A DNA stretch of 5,328 nt from Treponema sp. (GTDB lineage: Bacteria; Spirochaetota; Spirochaetia; Treponematales; Treponemataceae). Both the position numbers and the translations under genes were made by a program. Positions 1 to 5,327 of this stretch are shown here, in pieces. Position 1 is the stretch's first letter. Each line of letters opens with the position of its first letter. The notes beneath the pieces are model-generated. The model was given only the letters and a program-made list of their open reading frames with translations. It had not been told where the DNA came from and did not search any database. Where the stretch lies: assembly GCA_017614655.1 (NCBI GenBank), contig JAGABO010000189.1, positions 1-5,328 on the forward strand, read 5' to 3'.

Positions 1-294
1 TACGATTGCAATGTCAGTATCAACTCCGGTTGCCTAAAGGGAGCCCTGAGTCATGATGCGCTGTGTTGCTCCGACCTTAACGCCGCTTCCCATCTGAAGC
101 GGAACAGGAGTTACAGTGTCTTCGGTTGCAGGTGTTCCTGCATGAATGACGTCCTGATACATAAGGTCCTCAAACTCTGCACGGTGCTGCTTGAAGCCGA
201 CTGTGTTTACGTTTGAAAGATTGTTTGAAATCGTGTCAATGTTCATCTGCTGTCCGTTCATGCCGGTTGCAGCGTTCCATAAACTTCTAACCAT
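1..294 (-). pseudogene. flgG: Flagellar distal-rod protein FlgG, N-terminal part, with in-frame amber stop; truncated by window edge
   Basis: FlgG builds the distal rod of the flagellar basal body, the drive shaft between motor and hook; in spirochaetes it acts in the periplasm. The frame opens at ATG 294-292 with MVRSLWNAATGMNGQQ and the rod-family signature ISNNLSNVNTVGFK (about residues 22-35), then the treponeme-like stretch HRAEFEDLMYQ. At codon 87 (36-34) the frame meets TAG, exactly where TQGSL is normally followed by a residue such as Gln. Past the stop the same frame continues ATGVDTDIAIV to the window edge, which matches FlgG (compare SFKSTDTRTDLAL in the neighbouring FlgF). The change is therefore a single nonsense codon without a frameshift, probably CAG to TAG. 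A normal FlgG has about 260 residues; the stop leaves 86, lacking the central and C-terminal parts. It may be a true mutation, a suppressed stop or a sequence error. An AGAGG ribosome site lies at 304-308. Confidence 0.85.
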
Positions 295-316
295 AAAAGA
301 AATACCTCTGATTTAA

Positions 317-343
317 TTATCGGTTTTCTAAAATCCCTCTTTA
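317..343 (-). promoter_or_regulatory. Sigma-28 (FliA/SigD) promoter of flgG
   Basis: On the minus strand the sequence reads TAAA (343-340), 15 bases, then ACCGATAA (324-317). The flagellar sigma-28 consensus is TAAA-N15-GCCGATAA, so the -35 core and spacing match exactly and the -10 box matches 7 of 8. Transcription would start near 310, giving a leader of only about 16 bases that contains the AGAGG ribosome site. The promoter lies just beyond the flgF terminator, so flgG can be transcribed on its own. Confidence 0.75.
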
Positions 344-362
344 ACAAAAGGAGGCATAAAAC

Positions 363-406
363 AAAAAAAAATGCCCTGAATAACTCATTTAAGAATTACT
401 CAGGGC
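363..406 (-). terminator. Intrinsic terminator of flgF
   Basis: On the minus strand, arms 406-393 (GCCCTGAGTAATTC) and 386-373 (GAGTTATTCAGGGC) form a 14-bp stem, counting two G-U pairs, with a 6-base loop (392-387). It is followed by one A and a run of nine T (371-363). On the plus strand the two wobble positions become A-C mismatches and no T run follows, so the element works for minus-strand transcription. It starts nine bases after the flgF stop codon and separates flgF from flgG. Confidence 0.92.
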
Positions 407-414
407 GCCTGCTG

Positions 415-1215
415 TTACCTGTTCACCGTAGTTACTTTATTCCACAACGTATCCATAAAGCTGTCATGCGTCTGAACCGTTTTCTGGTTTGCTTCGTAAG
501 CCCGGTTTACTTCTATCATCTGAACCATTTCGTTTACAACGTTAACGTTACTGGTTTCTACATAACCCTGAAGGAATCTGGGCCTCTCATCACCTTCTGC
601 GATGTGAGGTTCTCCTGCAATGCCGTTTGTATTCCAGAGGGAAGAACCCTGTTTGTCTAAATAACGTTCATTTTCAAAGCGGACGATTTTTATGCGGTCA
701 ATAAGGGTGTTGTCTTCTTTCGTGTAAACCATTCCGTCCTGATTAACAAAGAATTTATCGTCCGGTACGCGGATATCTCCGTTTTCACCCTGAACCGGAT
801 AACCTTCTTTTGTAAGAAGTATTCCCTCTTTTCCAAGGATAAAGTTACCGTTTCTTGTATAGCGGTCTCCCTGAGGGGTTCTTACTACAAAAAAACCCTT
901 TCCCCCGAGAGCAAGATCGGTACGGGTATCAGTTGATTTAAATGACCCCTGTGAAAAATCAGTAAAAATCTCGTTGCTTTCTACACCAAGGCCGATTTTT
1001 CCGATTACGGGAGCCTTGTCAAAGGAACCTACGGAAACTGAATACTGGCCGTCGGCCTTAACGCGGGAAAGGAGAAGCTCACTGAACTCTTTGTTTACGG
1101 CTATATCTTTTTTAAAACCTGTTGTATCAACATTGGCAAGATTGTTTGAAATTGTGTCAAGACGCACCTGCTGTGCGTTCATTCCTGTAGCTCCGATATA
1201 CCATCCGCGTATCAT
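415..1215 (-). CDS. flgF: Flagellar rod protein FlgF (FlhO-like flagellar hook-basal body protein)
   Basis: This is a rod component of the flagellar basal body, exported by the flagellar type III system and assembled in the periplasm. The 266 residues carry the N-terminal rod signature ISNNLANVDTTGFKK (22-36), the central FlgE/F/G segment TDLALGGKGFFVV (99-111) with DRYTRNGNF (117-125), and the C-terminal signature GYVETSNVNV (217-226), followed by an amphipathic helix VNEMVQMIEVNRAYEANQK. Length is normal for FlgF/FlgG. It lies immediately upstream of flgG, as is usual, and differs from the FlgG N-terminus, which favours FlgF (called FlhO in Borrelia and Bacillus; treponeme annotations sometimes use flgG-1). 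The frame is open 15 codons further upstream to an ATG at 1260, but I chose 1215 because the family starts with M(I/V)R..Y/W.AATGM, AAGGCGG lies six bases before it, and the predicted sigma-28 start point is near 1260. It ends with TAA. Confidence 0.93.
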   Translation of the reverse strand: MIRGWYIGATGMNAQQVRLDTISNNLANVDTTGFKKDIAVNKEFSELLLSRVKADGQYSVSVGSFDKAPVIGKIGLGVESNEIFTDFSQGSFKSTDTRTDLALGGKGFFVVRTPQGDRYTRNGNFILGKEGILLTKEGYPVQGENGDIRVPDDKFFVNQDGMVYTKEDNTLIDRIKIVRFENERYLDKQGSSLWNTNGIAGEPHIAEGDERPRFLQGYVETSNVNVVNEMVQMIEVNRAYEANQKTVQTHDSFMDTLWNKVTTVNR

Positions 1216-1221
1216 TTTCTG

Positions 1222-1228
1222 CCGCCTT
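1222..1228 (-). promoter_or_regulatory. Ribosome binding site fixing the flgF start
   Basis: The minus strand reads AAGGCGG, six bases before ATG 1215-1213. It supports the internal start over the upstream in-frame ATG at 1260, which would lie at or next to the predicted transcription start. Confidence 0.65.
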
Positions 1229-1265
1229 ATAAAAGTTAATCTGCAATCCGTTGCAGTCATTTAAA

Positions 1266-1292
1266 TAATCGGCATATAAAAAAAGGATTTTA
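1266..1292 (-). promoter_or_regulatory. Sigma-28 (FliA/SigD) promoter of flgF
   Basis: On the minus strand the sequence reads TAAA (1292-1289), 15 bases, then GCCGATTA (1273-1266). This matches the flagellar sigma-28 consensus at the -35 core and spacing, and 7 of 8 bases of the -10 box. The expected start point is near 1259-1260, giving a leader of about 45 bases before the ATG at 1215. The architecture is the same as at flgG. The spacer contains a run of seven T (minus strand, 1284-1278). Confidence 0.78.
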
Positions 1293-1305
1293 GTATTTTA
1301 TTTTG

Positions 1306-1319
1306 TTGAATTCCTTCAA
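1306..1319. repeat. Short inverted repeat over the -35 box (possible operator)
   Basis: TTGAA (1306-1310), four bases, TTCAA (1315-1319) form a perfect 5-bp dyad overlapping the -35 box of the EAL gene, between the two divergent promoters. A dimeric regulator could bind here, but such a short AT-rich dyad also arises by chance. Confidence 0.3.
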
Positions 1320-1333
1320 TTTTACTGTATAAT
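1306..1333 (+). promoter_or_regulatory. Sigma-70-type promoter of the EAL gene
   Basis: TTGAAT (1306-1311), a 16-base spacer and a perfect TATAAT (1328-1333). The expected start is about 1340-1341, one or two bases before ATG 1342, so there is essentially no leader. Its -35 box is 13 bases from the -35 box of the divergent flgF promoter. Confidence 0.7.
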
Positions 1334-1340
1334 AAATTTA
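1328..1340 (+). repeat. 13-base start-region motif shared by the EAL and glgC promoters
   Basis: TATAATAAATTTA occurs here and again, identically, at 3652-3664. Both copies begin with the -10 box and run to the predicted transcription start. It is a shared -10 plus AT-rich discriminator and suggests the two neighbouring genes are transcribed by the same holoenzyme with similar initial sequences. Confidence 0.55.
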
Positions 1341-1341
1341 G

Positions 1342-3609
1342 ATGAGTTTTTCCCTGAAATCCGTAAAAGTGTTCTTACGGTTATTTCTGTTATTTACAGG
1401 TGTCTCTTTTGCATTTTCCCGGGATGTTGCGAATCTTATGATTAATCCCCTGGGCGGAGTCGGTATTGAGCCTTTGACTCAGGCAGAAAAGCATTTTGTT
1501 TCTACTCATGAAATCCTTAATGTTGTATGTGAATCTAACTGGCCGCCGTTTGAATATTCATCAGCTCCGGAATCAGAAACACCCTATGCAGGTATAAACA
1601 TTAACCTCTTAGAAAAGATGGCTTCGATTTACGGCATTAAGCTGCACTTTATACGCACTTCGTCTTATGAAGAAAGCATAGATTTTGTCCGGACAGGAAA
1701 AGCCGACATAATTACGGGATACATGGAAAACTTAAAGGACCTTCCATTTGTACAGTTTTCTGATGAAATCTATTCAATTCCGCTTCTTGTAGCTTCATCG
1801 ACAGGAATTTATCCTCCGGAAGGTTCCCTTATTACACACGGAAATCTGTCTCCTTCTGTACTCGAAAGCATAAAGGAAGTTTTTCCGGAAGACAAATATC
1901 ACTTTGAAACCTGTTCTTCTCCGATAGAAATTATAGACAGATTCAGAAACGGAACTGCAAAATACATAATAATAGGACAGTTTGAAATCTCTCTTGCCGA
2001 AGATTTACCTGCCTATTCTTCTTTTCCGATAAATAATCATTATTCCCAGAGTTTTGCATTCTCTTCTTCGCTCGAAAAAGAGGTTATTTCTATATTTAAC
2101 AAAGCCGCAAGAAGTTTCTCGTATGATGACCTTAATATGATAAGCTATGAAGTTCAGCTTAATCAGTTTTACGAAAAAAAACTTCATGAAGATGAAAAAA
2201 GAGCCAGAAATCTCATTATGCTGGAAATCCTTATCATAGCACTCTGTGCAGTTACACTGTGTATAATAATTCTTGTGCTCATATTAAAACACAAGATTCA
2301 TGTAATAGAATATGATGACATTACTCCCCTTCATACCTATAACCGTTTTAAGAGAAATGTTTCTAAAAAGTTACGAAGGGCAAGACCTAATGAATATATA
2401 ATACTTTCGCTCAACATAAACGGCTTTGGATTCATCAATGACAGCATCGGTTTTGAAAACGGAAACCACCTTCTCTGTGAAATTGCAAATTTCTTTATTT
2501 CACAGGGTAAAAAAGGCGAAAAATACTGCCGTTTCTATGCCGACAACTTTATTTTCTTCATTAAGAACCCGGGATTATATCCTCTTATTGAAGACAGGGT
2601 TTACCGTATGACCCAGATGCCGGAAAAAGTTACCGCACTGCTTCCAAATCATTACAAGCTTACTTTTTCAAGTTCCGTCTACTATATTACAAATCCGTCA
2701 AATTCCGACATAACCGGAATGATTACAAAAGCAAATCTTGCCCTTAATATTTACAGAAATACTTTCCTTACGCACCGTACAATCGAATATACGGATGAAA
2801 TGGAAGCCGAAAACAACTGGAATATGAAGGTCACCATAAACATGAACCGTGCTCTGGAAAATGAAGAGTTTGAAGTCTATTTCCAGCCGAAGTTCCGCTT
2901 TGCAGATGAGTTTATTGTGGGAGCAGAAGCCCTCATAAGGTGGAATAATCCGGAAGAAGGTCTTCTTCTGCCGGGAAAATTCATACCTCTTTTTGAACAC
3001 AACGGTTTTATAGAAAAAATAGATATTTACGTCTTTAAAAAGGTATGTGAATTTCTTGACAGATGGAACAAGAGCGGAAAAGACGGAACTTGCCCCTTCC
3101 CGCTTACAATTTCATTTAACTTAAGCCGCTTTCATCTTTATGATCCGGAACTTCTTGGAAAACTTACAGACATCGTTCACTCTTATGACATTGCACCTTC
3201 AAGAATAGAAATTGAACTTACGGAAAGCATTGTTTTTGACAATCAGAAACGACTTGTTCAGGTAATGCAGAAACTTAAGGAAGCGGGCTTCCTTATTTCT
3301 GTTGATGATTTTGGAAGCGGTTATTCATCACTTAACCTGCTCAAGGATATTCCTGCTGATGTAATTAAACTTGATAAAGAATTCCTTTCTAAAGCAGGAA
3401 CAACACCAAGGGAAGCAATTATTATCGAAAGTGTTATAGAAATGGCAAAGAAACTTCACATGACGACAGTTGCAGAGGGAATAGAAACAAAGAATCAGAG
3501 TGAACTTCTTAGAAATATCGGCTGTGACATTGCTCAGGGCTTTTTCTATGCAAAGCCGATGCCGACTGAAGCTTATTATGAATTTCTTAAACGCTATGTA
3601 AAACAGTAG
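1342..3609 (+). CDS. Membrane c-di-GMP phosphodiesterase: SBP family 3 sensor, TM, degenerate GGDEF, EAL
   Basis: Predicted to hydrolyse cyclic di-GMP to pGpG in the cytoplasm in response to a periplasmic ligand. Order in 755 residues: signal peptide (1-26, hydrophobic FLRLFLLFTGVSFAFS); family-3 solute-binding domain (about 58-275, with ILNVVCESNWPPFEY and TGKADIITGYM); charged linker; transmembrane helix (291-315); GGDEF-like domain (about 324-480) whose signature is YADNF (399-403), so probably not a cyclase; EAL domain (about 500-750). The EAL catalytic set looks intact: EALIRW with E529, N593 in SFNLS, E625 in ELTES, DDFGSGYSSL with D655 and D656, K676 in IKLD, E712 in AEGIET and Q732 in QGFFYAKPM. 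The signal peptide supports the first ATG even though no ribosome site precedes it. The stop is TAG followed at once by TAA. The gene is divergent from flgF, and glgC follows 81 bases later under its own promoter. The ligand is unknown. Confidence 0.93.
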   Translation: MSFSLKSVKVFLRLFLLFTGVSFAFSRDVANLMINPLGGVGIEPLTQAEKHFVSTHEILNVVCESNWPPFEYSSAPESETPYAGININLLEKMASIYGIKLHFIRTSSYEESIDFVRTGKADIITGYMENLKDLPFVQFSDEIYSIPLLVASSTGIYPPEGSLITHGNLSPSVLESIKEVFPEDKYHFETCSSPIEIIDRFRNGTAKYIIIGQFEISLAEDLPAYSSFPINNHYSQSFAFSSSLEKEVISIFNKAARSFSYDDLNMISYEVQLNQFYEKKLHEDEKRARNLIMLEILIIALCAVTLCIIILVLILKHKIHVIEYDDITPLHTYNRFKRNVSKKLRRARPNEYIILSLNINGFGFINDSIGFENGNHLLCEIANFFISQGKKGEKYCRFYADNFIFFIKNPGLYPLIEDRVYRMTQMPEKVTALLPNHYKLTFSSSVYYITNPSNSDITGMITKANLALNIYRNTFLTHRTIEYTDEMEAENNWNMKVTINMNRALENEEFEVYFQPKFRFADEFIVGAEALIRWNNPEEGLLLPGKFIPLFEHNGFIEKIDIYVFKKVCEFLDRWNKSGKDGTCPFPLTISFNLSRFHLYDPELLGKLTDIVHSYDIAPSRIEIELTESIVFDNQKRLVQVMQKLKEAGFLISVDDFGSGYSSLNLLKDIPADVIKLDKEFLSKAGTTPREAIIIESVIEMAKKLHMTTVAEGIETKNQSELLRNIGCDIAQGFFYAKPMPTEAYYEFLKRYVKQ

Positions 3610-3628
3610 TAATGCCGTTTTTTTTTCG

Positions 3629-3657
3629 TTGATAATACCTAAAAACAGGATTATAAT
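3629..3657 (+). promoter_or_regulatory. Sigma-70-type promoter of glgC
   Basis: TTGATA (3629-3634), a 17-base spacer and a perfect TATAAT (3652-3657), one mismatch from full consensus. A run of nine T (3618-3626) lies just upstream and could act like an UP element. The expected start is near 3664, leaving a leader of about 27 bases with GGAGGTG (3674-3680) ten bases before the ATG. Confidence 0.8.
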
Positions 3658-3690
3658 AAATTTAATACATCATGGAGGTGTTTAATTAAA

Positions 3691-4986
3691 ATGTCATCTA
3701 AAAAATATGAGGAGCCGCGCGTACTTGCAATTATTCTTGGAGGCGGCAAGGGAACACGTCTTTACCCTCTTACAAAGGAAAGATCAAAGCCTGCAGTACC
3801 TTTCGGAGGAAAATACAGAATCGTTGATATTCCGATTTCTAACTGTATTAACTCAGGCTTTAAGAAGATTTACCTTCTTACGCAGTTCAACAGTGCTTCC
3901 CTTCATCTTCACATTATAAATTCATACAACTTTGACCGCTTTAGCCACGGTTTTGTTGAGATTCTTGCAGCAGAACAGACTCTCGAACATTCAGGATGGT
4001 ATGAAGGAACTGCAGATGCAGTAAGAAAGAACTTCCTTCACTTTAAGAGACAGAATCCGACTCATTACATCATCCTTTCCGGAGACCAGCTTTACCGCAT
4101 GGATCTTAAAAAGTTCATGGATCAGCATATTGAATCCGGCGCAAACATTACGATTGCAGCAAAGGCTGTAAACCGCAGGGATGCAACAGGTTTCGGTATA
4201 ATGCAGCTTGACGACAAGAATCAGATTACTGCCTTTATGGAAAAGCCTGCAGCCGATCTTAACATTGATGAATGGAAAATCCCGGAAAAATCACGTTCAC
4301 CGGAACTTCCGAAAGATCTTGAATATCTTGCTTCCATGGGTATTTACATCTTTGATGCCGCAACTATGGACGAAATGCTCGATAATGATTTTATGGACTT
4401 CGGTAAAGAAATCATTCCGATGGCAATCAAAAAAAAGAAGGTTTCAAGCTACATCTTTAACGGCTACTGGGAAGACATCGGAACAATCCGCTCTTTCTAT
4501 GAAGCAACACTCGACCTTACAAATCCGGTGCCGAACTTTAACTTCTACGATGAGACAGCTCCTATTTATACACACATGCGTAACCTTCCGCCGAGCAAGA
4601 TTAACAATGCAGATTTAACTTCTACCCTTGCAAGCGAAGGTTGTGTTATTACTAATTCACGACTTCAGCATTCTGTAATTGGTGTACGTTCTATCATTAA
4701 CGAAGGCTGTGATTTAGACGGCGTTGTAATGATGGGTGCTGACTACTACGAAACCGATGAAGTTAAGGCTTATAACCGTAAGAAAGGTATTCCTGATGTA
4801 GGAATCGGCCGTAACTGTAAGATTAACAAGGCAATCATCGATAAAAATGCACACATCGGTGAAAACTGCTGCATCAACATAAGCGGCAAAAAGTATGAAG
4901 ACGGAGACCACGGCCTTTTCTACAGTGCCGACGGAATTATCGTTATCAGAAAGGATGCCGTAGTTCCAAACGGAACAGTTATTTAA
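3691..4986 (+). CDS. glgC: Glucose-1-phosphate adenylyltransferase (ADP-glucose pyrophosphorylase)
   Basis: Makes ADP-glucose and pyrophosphate from glucose 1-phosphate and ATP, the committed and allosterically controlled step of bacterial glycogen synthesis; cytoplasmic. The 431 residues match the family's usual length. The nucleotidyltransferase domain (about 10-270) has GGGKGTRLYPLT (17-28) with the catalytic-site Arg/Lys region RSKPAVPFGGKYRIVD (31-46), GTADAVRKNF, LSGDQLYRMD with the metal/catalytic Asp equivalent D132, the glucose-1-phosphate Lys in FMEKP (K185), and GYWEDIGT. A left-handed beta-helix domain follows (about 300-431). The C-terminal part (MGADYYET, IIDKNAHIG, IIVIRKDAVVPNGTVI) resembles cyanobacterial and plant enzymes; K385 and K421 sit where those enzymes carry their two 3-phosphoglycerate-site lysines. 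ATG 3691 is preceded by a strong GGAGGTG site. No other glg gene is in the window, and the gene appears monocistronic: own promoter before it, terminator after it. Confidence 0.96.
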   Translation: MSSKKYEEPRVLAIILGGGKGTRLYPLTKERSKPAVPFGGKYRIVDIPISNCINSGFKKIYLLTQFNSASLHLHIINSYNFDRFSHGFVEILAAEQTLEHSGWYEGTADAVRKNFLHFKRQNPTHYIILSGDQLYRMDLKKFMDQHIESGANITIAAKAVNRRDATGFGIMQLDDKNQITAFMEKPAADLNIDEWKIPEKSRSPELPKDLEYLASMGIYIFDAATMDEMLDNDFMDFGKEIIPMAIKKKKVSSYIFNGYWEDIGTIRSFYEATLDLTNPVPNFNFYDETAPIYTHMRNLPPSKINNADLTSTLASEGCVITNSRLQHSVIGVRSIINEGCDLDGVVMMGADYYETDEVKAYNRKKGIPDVGIGRNCKINKAIIDKNAHIGENCCINISGKKYEDGDHGLFYSADGIIVIRKDAVVPNGTVI

Positions 4987-4990
4987 CCTG

Positions 4991-5023
4991 CTATTCGGCA
5001 GAAGAAGCTTCTGCTTAGGATAG
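4991..5023 (+). other. Hairpin downstream of glgC
   Basis: GCAGAAG (4998-5004) and CTTCTGC (5008-5014) form a perfect 7-bp stem with a 3-base loop. CTAT (4991-4994) can pair with ATAG (5020-5023) to extend it past an internal bulge. No T run follows, so it is not a terminator alone; it may protect the 3' end or assist the larger hairpin just downstream. The lower arm competes with the first base of that terminator. Confidence 0.5.
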
Positions 5024-5093
5024 GGCGCATGTTTTATAGGAAAAGATGCAGAAACGCATCGTATTTTTCTTATGAAAATGCGCCCATTTTTTT
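5023..5093 (+). terminator. Long intrinsic terminator of glgC
   Basis: GGGCGCAT (5023-5030) pairs perfectly with ATGCGCCC (5078-5085). Inside, ATAGGAAAA (about 5036-5044) can pair imperfectly with the region 5064-5073, and an apical GATGC (5045-5049) / GCATC (5056-5060) stem closes a 6-base loop. An A and seven T (5087-5093) follow the base of the stem. The arrangement fits plus-strand termination; the minus strand has no T run beyond the stem, so it is not a classic bidirectional terminator for the converging gene. Confidence 0.88.
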
Positions 5094-5105
5094 ACTGTTT
5101 ATTTT

Positions 5106-5327
5106 CTATTCAGAAAGGAAGTCAAGGACTGTCCGGTATGCTTCTACAATCTGATGTGTTTTTTTTGAAGCTATCTGCTGCATTACTTTATTGGAATCAT
5201 AATGGTCCGGATGAAAAAGCTTTAATTTTTCTTTATAGGCTTTTTTTGCATCATCGGCTGTTGCAGAAAAAGTGATTCCCAGAAGTTTAAATGCAGATTC
5301 TGTCTTAAGTGTAATCTTTTTGTATAC
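5106..5327 (-). CDS. J-domain (DnaJ-like) protein, C-terminal end only
   Basis: The last 73 codons of a gene that starts beyond the right edge; the frame is open to the window end. The visible residues contain a J domain: FKLLGI (13-18), helix II AKKAYKEKLKLF (27-38), the essential HPD tripeptide (39-41; codons at 5213-5205), and helix III HQIVEAYRTVLDFL (58-71), ending two residues later at TAG (5108-5106). J domains recruit DnaK and stimulate its ATPase through HPD. Here the domain is at the extreme C-terminus, unlike true DnaJ, where it is N-terminal and followed by Gly/Phe and zinc-finger regions; it is therefore a specialised co-chaperone, either a C-terminal-J protein (DjlA-like in layout) or a very small J-only protein. 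It is convergent with glgC, its stop 12 bases from that gene's terminator T run. The substrate cannot be inferred. Confidence 0.85.
   Translation of the reverse strand, partial: VYKKITLKTESAFKLLGITFSATADDAKKAYKEKLKLFHPDHYDSNKVMQQIASKKTHQIVEAYRTVLDFLSE

Noticed and set aside
346..373. Strong plus-strand Shine-Dalgarno-like AAAAGGAGG followed by ATG at 371
   Set aside because: The frame is ATG CCC TGA, only two codons, and the region is explained by the minus-strand terminator and flgG promoter.
466..660. Plus-strand open frames across flgF (466-660 and 974-1264)
   Set aside because: They are antisense shadows of flgF with no ribosome site or recognisable domain.
1216..1260. ATG at 1260 as the flgF start, adding 15 residues
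   Set aside because: The added residues do not resemble the family N-terminus, the ribosome site fits 1215, and the predicted sigma-28 start point coincides with 1260.
3618..3626. Run of nine T after the EAL gene as a terminator
   Set aside because: I find no stem directly before it; it more likely belongs to the upstream part of the glgC promoter.
3672..3689. Five-codon leader ORF (MEVFN) overlapping the glgC ribosome site
   Set aside because: Its ATG is formed by the bases of the ribosome site, has no site of its own, and there is no attenuator structure after it.
4208..4618. 136-codon plus-strand frame inside glgC
   Set aside because: It is out of frame within an intact, clearly conserved glgC and has no domain of its own.
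5023..5093. The glgC hairpin as a bidirectional terminator also serving the J-domain gene
   Set aside because: On the minus strand the stem is followed by CTATCCTAAG rather than a T run, so only the plus orientation is supported.
5072..5275. Plus-strand 67-codon frame after glgC
   Set aside because: It starts inside the glgC terminator and is antisense to the J-domain gene, whose HPD motif fixes the true strand.
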